A stretch of 64,000 bases of DNA from Pseudomonas sp. Choline-02u-1 (GCF_002836515.1 NZ_PJBC01000003.1:62001-126000); one strand, 5' to 3'. Positions 28,418 through 38,312 are shown, counted from the first letter of the stretch. The notes: generated from the sequence alone by a model not told the origin. Program-made: numbers and translations.

Positions 28418-29876
28418 GTCGCTGCGCAAGTTCGTCAGGCGCATTCCGGTACCGCGTTCCCTGCTCGGGCGGATGTTACTGCTGACCCTGTTGGCGGTGC
28501 TGTTCGCGCAGACGCTGTCGAGCGTGATCTGGGTCTCGCAACTGCGCGCGACGCAGCTGGAAGGTCTGGTCACCAGCGCCCGCAGCCTGGCGCATTCGAT
28601 GACCGCCAGCGTCAGCTATTTTCGCTCCCTGCCGGTGGCCTACCGGCCGCTGGTACTTGATCAATTGCGCAGCATGGGCGGCACCCGATTTGTCGTGACA
28701 CTGAATGACAAACCGCTGGGCATGGACGTGCTGCCGGTGACGCCGCGTAAAGCAGCGGTGATGCAAGCGGTGGATGAAGTGCTGCGCCAGACCCTCGGCC
28801 ATGACACGGATATTTCGGTGACCTTCGTCAGCCCCGAAGACCTGCGGATTTTCAACGCCGGGCTGAAACTTGATGAATTGCCGCGCTCGTGGGCGCATTA
28901 CGCGCTGACGCTCGAGCCGGTCAATCCGCCGGTACTGGTGACGCAGATTCAAATGGCACCGGGGGAATGGCTGTACATCGCCTCGCTGCTGCCGGAGCCC
29001 TACACCAGTCTGGAAGAGCAAGGCCTGCCAGCGCAGCAGGTGTGGTTTATCGTCCTGACCAGCGGCTTTCTGTTGTTGTTCATCGGTTTGCTGGTGCACT
29101 GGCAGAGCCGGCCGCTCAAGCGTCTGGCGCGAGCAGCGCGGGATCTGTCGCTGGGCGCCGACGTTGAACCCGTCGCCGAGGGTGGCGGTAGTGAAGTGGT
29201 CGAAGTGGGCCGTGCGTTCAACACCATGCGCGAACGCATCAGCCGTTACCTGACCGAGCGCAGCCAGTTGTTCAGCGCGATTTCCCATGACCTGCGCACG
29301 CCGATCACGCGCTTGCGCTTGCGCGTCGAACTGCTCGAAGACGAAACGCTGCAAGCCAAGTTCGGCCGTGATCTGGATGAGCTGGAGCTGCTGGTCAAAG
29401 GCGCGCTGCAATGCGTGAAAGACACCGACATCCACGAGAACATCGAGCCGGTGGATCTCAACCATGTGCTCGATTGTCTGGTCGAGCCGTACCTGGCGCC
29501 GAATGGCAATGGCCGCGTCACTCAGCATGGCCGCGCGCTGTCGGCCTATCCGGGCAAACCGCTGGCGCTCAAGCGCTGCATCGGAAACTTGATCGACAAT
29601 GCCTTGAAATACGGACAGAACGCGCATCTGCACATCGATGACGATGACAGCGCGTTTGTTTTGCATGTCGACGATGAGGGGCCGGGCGTGCCGCAGCAAC
29701 GGTTGGAGCAAGTGTTCGAACCGCACTTCCGCCTGGCGGGGCAGCAGCAGGGCTATGGGTTGGGCCTTGGCATTGCGCGCAATATTGCCCATAGCCATGG
29801 CGGCGAAGTGACGTTGCAGAACCTGCGTGAGGGTGGGTTGCGGGTGACCCTGCAGTTGCCGCGCAGCGCTGATTAG
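28407..29876 (+). CDS. gtrS: sensor histidine kinase partner of GltR (GtrS)
   Basis: Inner-membrane kinase of 489 residues from the ATG at 28407 (MLTESLRKFVRRIPVPRSLL). First membrane helix about 22-46, periplasmic domain to about 215, second helix (FIVLTSGFLLLFIGLLV), HAMP, then the H-box FSAISHDLRTPITRLR with His294. ATPase motifs are NLIDNALKYG and DEGPGVP, then GLGLGIARNIAHSHGG. The longer frame that starts inside gltR is rejected. It phosphorylates GltR by inference from overlap and homology. Confidence 0.92.
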   Translation: MLTESLRKFVRRIPVPRSLLGRMLLLTLLAVLFAQTLSSVIWVSQLRATQLEGLVTSARSLAHSMTASVSYFRSLPVAYRPLVLDQLRSMGGTRFVVTLNDKPLGMDVLPVTPRKAAVMQAVDEVLRQTLGHDTDISVTFVSPEDLRIFNAGLKLDELPRSWAHYALTLEPVNPPVLVTQIQMAPGEWLYIASLLPEPYTSLEEQGLPAQQVWFIVLTSGFLLLFIGLLVHWQSRPLKRLARAARDLSLGADVEPVAEGGGSEVVEVGRAFNTMRERISRYLTERSQLFSAISHDLRTPITRLRLRVELLEDETLQAKFGRDLDELELLVKGALQCVKDTDIHENIEPVDLNHVLDCLVEPYLAPNGNGRVTQHGRALSAYPGKPLALKRCIGNLIDNALKYGQNAHLHIDDDDSAFVLHVDDEGPGVPQQRLEQVFEPHFRLAGQQQGYGLGLGIARNIAHSHGGEVTLQNLREGGLRVTLQLPRSAD

Positions 29877-29895
29877 TTAGATCGCGGTATCGTTC

Positions 29896-29978
29896 TTCGC
29901 GAGCAAGCCCGCTCCCACATTCGCCCGCACTCCGCCTGATGGAATGCAATCGAGTGTGGGAGCGGGCTTGCTCGCGAA
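29896..29978. repeat. REP-type inverted repeat pair (family A)
   Basis: TTCGCGAGCAAGCCC...GGGCTTGCTCGCGAA pair directly after gtrS. Confidence 0.9.
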
Positions 29979-30101
29979 GGCGTCAGATGCATCAATACAA
30001 ATGTCACGGGTCAGTGACAAACCCCGTCCCCTTCGTTACAAGCCCACCCCGGCCTGTTGTTTAGACTGCCCGCAGTCCTAACAACAAAAAAGGGTCATTG
30101 C

Positions 30102-31361
30102 ATGGACACCTTTCACCCAGACTTCAGCAGTTGGCTGAATGCCCCTGCCCACCAGCAATGGCTCGCCGCCGAAGGCCTGCGTCTGCTGGACTTTGCCAAG
30201 GCTGCGAAACTGCCCGAAGGCTTTGGCAATCTCGACGAACGCGGCCATCTGCCGGCGCACGCGCAAACCGAAACCATGAACACCGCGCGAATGACCCACA
30301 GCTTCGCCATGGCCCATATCCAGGGCCTGCCAGGGTTTGCCGAACTGGTCGATCACGGCATCGCCGCCCTGCGCGGGCCGCTGCGTGATGCGCTGCACGG
30401 CGGCTGGTTCGCAGTTGCCGGGCATCGCGATGGCAACACTGGCAAGAACGCCTACCTGCATGCCTTTGTCGCACTCGCCGCCAGTTCCGCCGTGGTCGCA
30501 CAACGGCCCGATGCCCAAGCCTTGCTCGATGACGCGATCGACATTATCGACACGTATTTCTGGAGCGAAGAAGAGGGCGCCATGCGCGAATTCTTCAACC
30601 AGGACTGGAGCGAAGAAGAAGCCTACCGCGGCGCCAACAGCAACATGCACGCCACTGAAGCTTTCCTTGCGCTGGCAGATGTCACCGAAGACCCACGCTG
30701 GCTGGTGCGCGCCCAGCGCATCGTCGAGCGAGTGATTCACGGCCACGCTGCGGCCAATGATTACAGGGTCATCGAACACTTCGATCGTGACTGGCAGCCG
30801 CTGCGCGAGTACAACCAGGATAATCCTGCCGACGGTTTTCGTCCGTACGGCACCACGCCGGGCCATGGTTTCGAATGGGCCCGATTGCTGCTGCATCTTG
30901 AAGCAGCGCGGGTGCAGGCCGGCATGCTCACACCGGGCTGGTTGGCCATTGATGCGCAGAAACTGTTCGACAACAATTGCCGCCACGGCTGGAACGTCGA
31001 TGGCGCGCCAGGCATCGTCTACACCCTCGACTGGGATAACCAGGCCGTCGTCCGCCATCGCCTGCACTGGACGCATGCCGAAGCCAGCGCCGCCGCCAGC
31101 GCTTTGCTCAAACGCACCGGCGATGCGCAGTACGAAACCTGGTACCGACTGTTCTGGGAATTCTGTGAGACCCATTTCATCGATCGCTGCAACGGCAGCT
31201 GGCATCACGAACTCGATCCGCAAAACCAGCCAAGTGCCGATATCTGGCCGGGCAAGCCTGACCTGTATCACGCCTGGCAAGCGGTACTGATTCCACGATT
31301 GCCGCTTGCGCCAAGCATGGCCAAGGCTTTGGCGCAGTTATCCTGCGGCAGTCCTGTGTAA
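30102..31361 (+). CDS. AGE-family sugar epimerase/isomerase
   Basis: Predicted aldose-ketose isomerase or epimerase of the N-acylglucosamine 2-epimerase fold (alpha/alpha barrel); YihS-like D-mannose isomerase is the closest characterised activity I can suggest. It is 419 residues; the ATG at 30102 is preceded by AAAAGGG. Conserved blocks: TARMTHSFAMAH, NSNMHATEAFLALAD, PGHGFEWARLLL and HWTHAEASAAA, plus SWHHELD near the end, which supply the histidines and glutamate of the active site. It lies just upstream of gtsABCD on the same strand. Substrate assignment is inference. Confidence 0.85.
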   Translation: MDTFHPDFSSWLNAPAHQQWLAAEGLRLLDFAKAAKLPEGFGNLDERGHLPAHAQTETMNTARMTHSFAMAHIQGLPGFAELVDHGIAALRGPLRDALHGGWFAVAGHRDGNTGKNAYLHAFVALAASSAVVAQRPDAQALLDDAIDIIDTYFWSEEEGAMREFFNQDWSEEEAYRGANSNMHATEAFLALADVTEDPRWLVRAQRIVERVIHGHAAANDYRVIEHFDRDWQPLREYNQDNPADGFRPYGTTPGHGFEWARLLLHLEAARVQAGMLTPGWLAIDAQKLFDNNCRHGWNVDGAPGIVYTLDWDNQAVVRHRLHWTHAEASAAASALLKRTGDAQYETWYRLFWEFCETHFIDRCNGSWHHELDPQNQPSADIWPGKPDLYHAWQAVLIPRLPLAPSMAKALAQLSCGSPV

Positions 31362-31479
31362 CCATGTCGTGACATTTACGCGTCCCTTCGTTACCTGCGA
31401 ACGGAAACGCTCTGTTTAAACTCCGTGCAGCGCAAGCACCAGACTTGCAATGCATAACAACAAGAAAGGTACATCTCGA

Positions 31480-32781
31480 ATGAATGCGATTTCTCGCCTC
31501 GCTACTGTCATTTCTGTCGCCTCCCTGTTCCCGCTCGCAATCCTGCCGCTCAGTGTTTCCGCTGCCGAATCCAAAGGTTCGGTCGAAGTCGTGCACTGGT
31601 GGACTTCCGGTGGCGAAAAAGCCGCCGTCGATGTGCTCAAGGCCCAAGTCGAAAAAGACGGTTTCACCTGGAAGGATGGCGCTGTCGCCGGTGGTGGCGG
31701 TGCGACTGCCATGACCGTGCTGAAAAGCCGTGCCGTTGCCGGTAACCCGCCGGGCGTTGCGCAAATCAAAGGCCCGGATATCCAGGAATGGGCGTCGACC
31801 GGCCTGCTCGACACCGACGTGTTGAAAGACGTCGCCAAGTCGGAAAAGTGGGACCGCCTGCTCGACAAGAAAGTCTCCGACACCGTGAAGTACGACGGTG
31901 ATTACGTGGCGGTTCCGGTGAACATTCACCGTGTGAACTGGCTGTGGATCAACCCGGAAGTCTTCAAGAAAGCCGGGATCACCAAGAATCCAACCACCCT
32001 CGAAGAGTTCTACGCGGCCGGCGACAAGCTGAAAGCTGCGGGCTTCATTCCGCTCGCCCACGGCGGTCAGCCTTGGCAGGACAGCACCGTGTTCGAAGCC
32101 GTGGTCCTGTCGGTCATGGGCGTGGATGGCTACAAGAAAGCCCTGGTCGACCTCGACAACAAAGCGCTGACCGGCCCGGAAATGGTCAAGGCGCTGACCG
32201 AGCTGAAGAAAGTCGCGACCTACATGGACGCTGATGGCAAAGGTCAGGACTGGAACCTCGAAGCGGCCAAGGTCATCAACGGCAAGGCCGGCATGCAGAT
32301 CATGGGTGACTGGGCCAAGTCCGAATGGACCGCCGCCAAGAAAGTCGCCGGCAAGGACTACGAGTGCGTAGCGTTCCCGGGCACTGACAAAGCGTTCACC
32401 TACAACATCGACTCGCTGGCCGTGTTCAAGCAGAAGGACGCGGGCACCGCGGCCGGTCAGCAGGACATCGCCAAAGTCGTGCTGGGTGAGAACTTCCAGA
32501 AGGTCTTCAGCATCAACAAAGGCTCGATCCCGGTGCGCAACGACATGTTGAACAACATGGACAAGCTCGGCTTCGATTCCTGCGCACAGACCGCTGCCAA
32601 GGACTTCCTTGCGGACGCCAAGTCCGGTGGCCTGCAACCAAGCATGGCGCACAACATGGCGACCACGCTGGCGGTGCAGGGCGCGTTCTTTGATGTCGTG
32701 ACCAACTACATCAACGACCCGAAAGCCGACCCGGCCGATGCAGCGAAGAAACTCGGCGCGGCGGTGCAGTCAGCTAAATAA
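31480..32781 (+). CDS. gtsA: periplasmic glucose/mannose-binding protein of ABC transporter
   Basis: Extracellular solute-binding protein, family 1, of 433 residues. The ATG at 31480 has AAAGG upstream; an ATG at 31450 is in frame but poorly placed. Signal peptide to about residue 27 ([13 protein letters not shown]). The mature protein starts [19 protein letters not shown], typical of the Pseudomonas glucose-binding protein. It captures sugar in the periplasm for GtsBC/D. A hairpin follows before gtsB, which may give more binding protein than permease. Confidence 0.93.
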   Translation: MNAISRLATVISVASLFPLAILPLSVSAAESKGSVEVVHWWTSGGEKAAVDVLKAQVEKDGFTWKDGAVAGGGGATAMTVLKSRAVAGNPPGVAQIKGPDIQEWASTGLLDTDVLKDVAKSEKWDRLLDKKVSDTVKYDGDYVAVPVNIHRVNWLWINPEVFKKAGITKNPTTLEEFYAAGDKLKAAGFIPLAHGGQPWQDSTVFEAVVLSVMGVDGYKKALVDLDNKALTGPEMVKALTELKKVATYMDADGKGQDWNLEAAKVINGKAGMQIMGDWAKSEWTAAKKVAGKDYECVAFPGTDKAFTYNIDSLAVFKQKDAGTAAGQQDIAKVVLGENFQKVFSINKGSIPVRNDMLNNMDKLGFDSCAQTAAKDFLADAKSGGLQPSMAHNMATTLAVQGAFFDVVTNYINDPKADPADAAKKLGAAVQSAK

Positions 32782-32798
32782 GCATCAACACCGCAGCC

Positions 32799-32830
32799 CT
32801 TGTGGGAGCGAGCAAGCTCACTCCCACAAG
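32799..32830 (+). promoter_or_regulatory. Intercistronic hairpin between gtsA and gtsB
   Basis: CTTGTGGGAG and CTCCCACAAG form a 10-base stem, continued by GAGC/GCTC after one mismatch, with a two-base loop. No T-run follows. It resembles a collapsed family A repeat. Such hairpins after binding-protein genes usually stabilise the upstream mRNA or cause partial termination; that role is inferred. Confidence 0.7.
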
Positions 32831-32872
32831 GGGAGTGCGTGTGAATTTTCTATCTTCGTACTGGATTTCCCC

Positions 32873-33781
32873 ATGAGTTCTGTTGCTGTGTTCAGCAAGG
32901 CCTCGCCGTTCGATGCATTGCAGCGCTGGCTACCGAAACTGGTGCTGGCGCCGAGCATGTTCATCGTGCTGGTGGGCTTCTATGGCTACATCCTTTGGAC
33001 GTTCATTCTGTCGTTCACCACCTCGACCTTCCTGCCCAACTACAAATGGGCCGGTCTGGCGCAATACGCGCGGTTGTTCGACAACGATCGCTGGTGGGTG
33101 GCGAGCAAGAACCTCGCCATGTTCGGCGGCATGTTCATCGGCATCACGTTGGTAATCGGTGTGTTGCTGGCAGTGTTTCTCGACCAGCGCATCCGTCGCG
33201 AAGGCTTTATCCGCACCATTTACCTGTACCCGATGGCGCTCTCGATGATCGTTACCGGTACCGCATGGAAATGGCTGCTCAACCCGGGCATGGGCCTGGA
33301 CAAATTGTTGCGTGACTGGGGCTGGGAAGGCTTCCGTCTCGACTGGCTGATCGACCCCGATCGCGTGGTCTACTGCCTGGTGATTGCCGCTGTGTGGCAA
33401 GCCTCGGGCTTCATCATGGCGATGTTCCTCGCCGGCCTGCGTGGCGTTGATCAGTCGATCATTCGTGCCGCGCAGATCGACGGCGCGAGCATGCCGCGCA
33501 TCTACTGGAAAGTGGTGCTGCCAAGCCTGCGTCCGGTGTTCTTCAGTGCGGTAATGATTCTGGCGCACATTGCGATCAAGAGCTTCGACCTGGTTGCTGC
33601 GATGACCGCCGGTGGCCCGGGTTATTCCTCCGACCTGCCAGCGATGTTCATGTATTCGTTCACCTTCAGTCGCGGCCAGATGGGCATGGGCTCGGCCAGT
33701 GCGATTCTGATGCTCGGTGCGATCCTCGCGATCATCGTGCCTTACCTGTATTCCGAGCTGAGGACCAAGCGCAATGACTAG
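32873..33781 (+). CDS. gtsB: glucose ABC transporter permease
   Basis: Inner-membrane permease of 302 residues with six predicted helices, ATG at 32873 (MSSVAVFSKASPFDALQRWL). The EAA loop that contacts the ATPase is IRAAQIDGASMPRIYWKVVL. The much longer upstream frame overlaps gtsA and the hairpin and is rejected. It overlaps gtsC by 8 bases. Confidence 0.93.
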   Translation: MSSVAVFSKASPFDALQRWLPKLVLAPSMFIVLVGFYGYILWTFILSFTTSTFLPNYKWAGLAQYARLFDNDRWWVASKNLAMFGGMFIGITLVIGVLLAVFLDQRIRREGFIRTIYLYPMALSMIVTGTAWKWLLNPGMGLDKLLRDWGWEGFRLDWLIDPDRVVYCLVIAAVWQASGFIMAMFLAGLRGVDQSIIRAAQIDGASMPRIYWKVVLPSLRPVFFSAVMILAHIAIKSFDLVAAMTAGGPGYSSDLPAMFMYSFTFSRGQMGMGSASAILMLGAILAIIVPYLYSELRTKRND

Positions 33782-34619
33782 TCTCGCTGCCAAACCTGCG
33801 ATCAGCTTCAGCCGCATCGCGATCTACGCGGTGCTGATTTTCGCGGTGATTCTGTATCTGGTACCGCTGGTGGTCATGTTGCTCACCAGCTTCAAGACCC
33901 CGGAAGACATCAGCACCGGCAACCTGCTGAGCTGGCCGACCGTGGTCAGCGGCATCGGCTGGGTCAAGGCCTGGGCTACGGTTGACGGCTACTTCTGGAA
34001 CTCGATCAAGATCACCGTTCCGGCCGTGATCATCTCCACCGCCATCGGTGCGTTGAACGGTTATGTGCTGTCGATGTGGCGCTTCCGTGGTTCGCAGTTG
34101 TTCTTCGGTCTGCTGCTGTTCGGCTGCTTCCTGCCGTTCCAGACCGTGCTGCTGCCGGCCTCGTTCACCCTCGGCAAGATGGGCCTGGCGAGCACCACCA
34201 CCGGCCTGGTGTTCGTGCACGTGGTTTACGGGCTGGCGTTCACCACGCTGTTCTTCCGCAACTACTACGTGAGCATTCCCGATGCGCTGGTCAAGGCTGC
34301 GCGTCTGGACGGTGCCGGTTTCTTCACGATCTTCCGCCGCATCATCCTGCCAATGTCGACGCCGATCATCATGGTCTGCCTGATCTGGCAGTTCACCCAG
34401 ATCTGGAACGACTTCCTCTTCGGTGTGGTGTTCTCCAGCGGTGACTCGCAACCGATCACCGTGGCGCTGAACAACCTGGTCAACACCAGCACCGGCGCCA
34501 AGGAATACAACGTGGATATGGCAGCGGCGATGATCGCCGGCCTGCCGACCCTGCTGGTCTATGTGGTCGCAGGCAAGTATTTCGTGCGCGGGCTGACGGC
34601 CGGCGCGGTCAAGGGGTAA
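33774..34619 (+). CDS. gtsC: glucose ABC transporter permease
   Basis: Second permease, 281 residues, six predicted helices, starting MTSLAAKPAISFSRIAIYAV. The EAA loop is VKAARLDGAGFFTIFRRIIL, followed by PMSTPIIMVCLIWQFTQIWN. The start lies within the end of gtsB (coupled translation), and the stop is two bases from gtsD. Confidence 0.94.
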   Translation: MTSLAAKPAISFSRIAIYAVLIFAVILYLVPLVVMLLTSFKTPEDISTGNLLSWPTVVSGIGWVKAWATVDGYFWNSIKITVPAVIISTAIGALNGYVLSMWRFRGSQLFFGLLLFGCFLPFQTVLLPASFTLGKMGLASTTTGLVFVHVVYGLAFTTLFFRNYYVSIPDALVKAARLDGAGFFTIFRRIILPMSTPIIMVCLIWQFTQIWNDFLFGVVFSSGDSQPITVALNNLVNTSTGAKEYNVDMAAAMIAGLPTLLVYVVAGKYFVRGLTAGAVKG

Positions 34620-34621
34620 TC

Positions 34622-35782
34622 ATGGCTACGCTTGAACTTCGCAACGTAAACAAGACCTACGGGGCCGGCCTGCCGGACACCCTGAAGAACATCGAACTGT
34701 CGATCAAGGACGGCGAATTCCTGATCCTCGTCGGCCCGTCGGGTTGCGGCAAATCGACTTTGATGAACTGCATCGCCGGCCTGGAAACCATCACCGGCGG
34801 CGCGATCATGATCGGCGATCAGGACGTCAGCGGCATGAGCCCCAAGGATCGTGACATCGCCATGGTGTTCCAGTCCTACGCGCTGTACCCGACCATGAGC
34901 GTGCGCGAGAACATCGAGTTCGGTCTGAAGATCCGCAAGATGCCGCAGGCAGCGATCGACGAAGAAGTCGCCCGCGTGGCCAAGCTGCTGCAGATCGAAC
35001 ACCTGCTCAATCGCAAGCCGGGCCAGCTCTCCGGTGGTCAGCAACAGCGCGTGGCGATGGGCCGTGCTCTGGCGCGGCGGCCGAAGATCTACCTGTTCGA
35101 CGAACCGCTGTCGAACCTCGACGCCAAGCTGCGCGTCGAGATGCGCACCGAAATGAAACTGATGCACCAGCGCCTGAAAACCACCACGGTCTACGTGACC
35201 CACGACCAGATCGAAGCGATGACTCTGGGCGACAAGGTCGCGGTGATGAAGGACGGCATCATTCAGCAATTCGGTACGCCGAAAGACATCTACAACAACC
35301 CGGCCAACCTGTTCGTCGCAAGCTTCATCGGCTCGCCGCCGATGAACTTCATTCCGCTGCGCTTGCAGCGCAAGGACGGTCGTTTGCTGGCGCTGCTCGA
35401 CAGCGGCCAGGCGCGTTGCGAGTTGCCGATGAGCATGCAGGACGCCGGTCTTGAAGACCGCGAAGTGATCCTCGGCCTGCGCCCGGAGCAGATCTGTCTG
35501 GCGAACGGCGAGGGCAATGGCCTGCCGAGCATTCGTGCTGAAGTGCAGGTCACCGAACCGACCGGTCCGGACACGTTGGTGTTCGTCAATTTGAATGACA
35601 CCAAGGTCTGCTGCCGACTGGCGCCAGACGTGGCGCCGCAGGTGGGCGAAAGCCTGACGCTGCAGTTCGATCCGTCGAAAGTGTTGTTGTTCGATGCCAA
35701 TACCGGCGAGCGTCTGGGCGTTGCGGGCCAGGCGCAGGCTGAAATTCGGTCGGCGAATGTGGCGCAGTTCAAAGGCCGCTGA
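34622..35782 (+). CDS. gtsD: glucose ABC transporter ATP-binding protein
   Basis: MalK/UgpC-type ATPase of 386 residues that powers GtsBC. Walker A GPSGCGKST is at about 38-46, then Q-loop AMVFQSYALYP, signature LSGGQQQRVAMGRAL, Walker B IYLFDEPLSNLD and switch HDQ. A C-terminal TOBE-type regulatory domain runs from about 235 (GSPPMNFIPLRL). Last gene of gtsABCD; followed by a family A repeat and oprB. Confidence 0.95.
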   Translation: MATLELRNVNKTYGAGLPDTLKNIELSIKDGEFLILVGPSGCGKSTLMNCIAGLETITGGAIMIGDQDVSGMSPKDRDIAMVFQSYALYPTMSVRENIEFGLKIRKMPQAAIDEEVARVAKLLQIEHLLNRKPGQLSGGQQQRVAMGRALARRPKIYLFDEPLSNLDAKLRVEMRTEMKLMHQRLKTTTVYVTHDQIEAMTLGDKVAVMKDGIIQQFGTPKDIYNNPANLFVASFIGSPPMNFIPLRLQRKDGRLLALLDSGQARCELPMSMQDAGLEDREVILGLRPEQICLANGEGNGLPSIRAEVQVTEPTGPDTLVFVNLNDTKVCCRLAPDVAPQVGESLTLQFDPSKVLLFDANTGERLGVAGQAQAEIRSANVAQFKGR

Positions 35783-35791
35783 AGAACAAAT

Positions 35792-35879
35792 GTGGGAGCG
35801 GGCTTGCTCGCGAATGCGGAGTGTCAGGCAACACATGTATTGACTGACACGACGCCTTCGCGAGCAAGCCCGCTCCCAC
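35792..35879. repeat. REP-type inverted repeat pair (family A)
   Basis: Inverted GTGGGAGCGGGCTTGCTCGC cores between gtsD and oprB. Confidence 0.9.
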
Positions 35880-35975
35880 AAGGGCAAACGCGGTGAATGG
35901 CCTGTCATTCGTCGCACTTTATGTAAACCGCGTTAGATAAAAACAGTTAATAACAATAAAGACGAGGATGTAGGG

Positions 35976-37325
35976 ATGAAAAAGAAACACGTCAATGCCC
36001 GGTTGATCTGCCAGGTTTCAGCGGCGGCTGCACTGGTGCTGGCTGGTAATGCGATGGCGGCGGATGCCTTCAGCTCCGACTCCAAATGGATGACCGGCGA
36101 CTGGGGCGGCGAGCGCACCAGGCTGATCGAGCAGGGTATCGACATCAAGGCCGACTACGTTGGCGAGATGGGCGCCAACTTGAACGGTGGCTACAACGAC
36201 GACAAGACTGCGCGTTACGCTGACCAGTTCGGCCTCGGCGTGGCCCTCGATCTGCAGAAACTGTGGGGCTGGGACAACACCCAGGCGAAGATCCAGCTGA
36301 CCAATCGTAACGGCTACAACATCTCCAACGACCGCGTTGGCGATCCGCGTGCCGGCACCCTCAGCTCCTCGCAGGAAGTCTACGGCCGTGGGCACATGGT
36401 GCGTCTGACCCAACTGTGGATTCAGCACCAGTTCTTCGACAACAAGCTCGACGTCAAGGCCGGTTATTTCGGCGAAGGCGAAGACTTCAACACCTTCCCG
36501 TGCGACTTCCAGAACCTGGCGTTCTGCGGTTCGCAAGTCGGTAACTGGGCAACCAACATCTGGTACAACTGGCCCGTCAGCCAGGCCGCGATCCGTGTGA
36601 AGTACAACATCAATGACGAGCTCTACGCGCAGATCGGTGCGTACAACCAGAACCCGTCGCAGCTGGAACACGGCAACGGCTTCAAACTCAGCGGCAGCGG
36701 CACCAAAGGTACCGTTTTGCCGGTTGAATTGGTCTGGTCGCCGAAGGTCAACAGCCTGCCCGGCGAGTACCGCGTCGGTTACTACAAGAGCACGGCCGAT
36801 GCCGACGACGTTCGCGAAGACGTCAATGGTTTCGATGCCGCAACCACTGGTGACGACTACAAGTCGCACAACAGCAAACACGGTTACTGGTTCGTCGCCC
36901 AACAGCAACTCACCAGCCACAACGGTGATGCGACTCGCGGCCTGAATATCGCGGCCAACGCGACCTTCCACGACAAGGACACCAACTTCATCGACAACTA
37001 CCAGTCGGTGATGTTTGTCTACAAAGGTCCGTTCGATGCCCGTCCGAAAGATGACATCGGTATCGGCGCGGCGCGTATCCACGTCAACAAGGACGTCAAG
37101 CGCAATGCCGAATTGCTGAACGCCTCCAACGGTGTATCCGACTACGACAACGCTGCGTTTTCGCCGATTCGTGAGACCGAATACAACTACGAACTCAACT
37201 ACGGCTTCCACGTCACCAACTGGCTGACCGTACGTCCCAACCTGCAATACATCACCCATCCGGGCGGTGTGGATGAAGTCGATAACGCTTTGGTCGCTGG
37301 TCTGAAAATTCAGTCTACGTTCTGA
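35976..37325 (+). CDS. oprB: carbohydrate-selective porin OprB
   Basis: Outer-membrane sugar porin of 449 residues that admits glucose to the periplasm for GtsA. Signal peptide MKKKHVNARLICQ... with cleavage after NAMA, near residue 29. The mature part starts ADAFSSDSKWMTGDWGGERT, the OprB family opening, and ends in an aromatic residue after a barrel strand (ALVAGLKIQSTF), as beta-barrel proteins do. It has its own GAGG ribosome site and is followed by a terminator-like hairpin. Confidence 0.95.
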   Translation: MKKKHVNARLICQVSAAAALVLAGNAMAADAFSSDSKWMTGDWGGERTRLIEQGIDIKADYVGEMGANLNGGYNDDKTARYADQFGLGVALDLQKLWGWDNTQAKIQLTNRNGYNISNDRVGDPRAGTLSSSQEVYGRGHMVRLTQLWIQHQFFDNKLDVKAGYFGEGEDFNTFPCDFQNLAFCGSQVGNWATNIWYNWPVSQAAIRVKYNINDELYAQIGAYNQNPSQLEHGNGFKLSGSGTKGTVLPVELVWSPKVNSLPGEYRVGYYKSTADADDVREDVNGFDAATTGDDYKSHNSKHGYWFVAQQQLTSHNGDATRGLNIAANATFHDKDTNFIDNYQSVMFVYKGPFDARPKDDIGIGAARIHVNKDVKRNAELLNASNGVSDYDNAAFSPIRETEYNYELNYGFHVTNWLTVRPNLQYITHPGGVDEVDNALVAGLKIQSTF

Positions 37326-37363
37326 CGCGTCTGCGATAAGCTCCTCTCTATGTGCGCATATTT

Positions 37364-37393
37364 GCGGGCAGCCCAGGCTGTCCGCTTTTTTTT
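37364..37393 (+). terminator. Rho-independent terminator after oprB
   Basis: GCGGGCAGCC / GGCTGTCCGC stem (one G-T pair) with a two-base spacer, followed by eight T. It lies 38 bases after the oprB stop and 40 before the mutarotase. Confidence 0.82.
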
Positions 37394-37432
37394 GCAGGGC
37401 TGGCGCAGCCCGTAATTTTTGGACCGTGGCCA

Positions 37433-38287
37433 ATGCCTGAGCATCCGCTGCAACGCTTCTTCAAATCCCTGCGCGAGCGACCGGTGTTCGCCTGGGAGCG
37501 CTATCAGATGCGCGACGTGTTGGTGATCGATCATCCGCTGTGTCAGGCGGTGTTCAGTCGGCAGGGCGCGCAGTTGCTGCATTTCCAGCCCCGTGGGCAG
37601 AAGCCGTGGTTGTGGTGCGCGGCAAAGTGGCCGCATGTCGGAGCGATCCGTGGTGGTGTGCCGGTGTGCTGGCCGTGGTACGGCCGTCATCCGAGCGAAA
37701 ACGCCTGGCCGTCGCACGGCTGGGCACGGTTGCTTGACTGGAAACTGCTCGACAGCAGCAGCGCCGAGGATGGCGTGCGTCTGCATTGGCGATTGCAGCT
37801 GTGCGACTGGCAGGTTGATCTGCACGCGCACTTGGGCGAGCGCATGGAATTACGCCTGAGCACCGAGCATCAGGACGACATGCCATGCCAGTTGAGCCAG
37901 GCTTTGCATGCTTATTGGCGTATTGGCGACGTCGGTGAGATAGCGCTGTCTGGGCTCGAAGGCGCGCAGGGTTATGATCAGTTGAATCGCCAGGCTTGCC
38001 AGCAGGAAGGTGAATTGCGCGTGGAGGGCGGTTGTCAGCGGGTGTTCCAGCATGACGGCGAATTGCAGCTCAAGGATCACGCCTGGCAGCGCGAGTTGTG
38101 CATCGATACCGGCGACAGTGGCGACACCGTCGTGTGGCATCCCGGCGCGCGGCCGTTGCTCGGGGTGAGCTGGGACGAGATTTCCGAGTTCGTCTGCGTA
38201 GAAGCAGCGGCGGGTGGCACCGACAGCTTGCACTTGGCGCCGGGGGAGAAGGCGCATTTGAGTTTGCAGGCGTGGGCGGCGGCCTAG
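37433..38287 (+). CDS. D-hexose-6-phosphate mutarotase-like protein (YeaD family)
   Basis: Predicted aldose 1-epimerase fold enzyme that interconverts anomers of hexose phosphates. It has 284 residues from the ATG at 37433 (MPEHPLQRFFKSLRERPVFA); a frame open from 37352 runs through the terminator and is rejected. Family blocks: GAQLLHFQPRGQKPWLW, IRGGVPVCWPWYGRHP, HGWARLLDWKL, QALHAYWRIGDVGEI and VVWHPG. Its position in the glucose locus fits a role in supplying the beta anomer to Zwf. Confidence 0.88.
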   Translation: MPEHPLQRFFKSLRERPVFAWERYQMRDVLVIDHPLCQAVFSRQGAQLLHFQPRGQKPWLWCAAKWPHVGAIRGGVPVCWPWYGRHPSENAWPSHGWARLLDWKLLDSSSAEDGVRLHWRLQLCDWQVDLHAHLGERMELRLSTEHQDDMPCQLSQALHAYWRIGDVGEIALSGLEGAQGYDQLNRQACQQEGELRVEGGCQRVFQHDGELQLKDHAWQRELCIDTGDSGDTVVWHPGARPLLGVSWDEISEFVCVEAAAGGTDSLHLAPGEKAHLSLQAWAAA

Positions 38288-38312
38288 TTGGGTGGTGAGT
38301 CGGCTGATGCCC

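Noticed and set aside
28476..29798. 440-codon minus-strand frame opposite gtrS
   Set aside because: Shadow of the kinase gene, which has intact H-box and ATPase motifs.
31177..32652. 491-codon minus-strand frame opposite gtsA
   Set aside because: Antisense to a clear binding-protein gene; rich in His/Arg/Gln as such shadows are.
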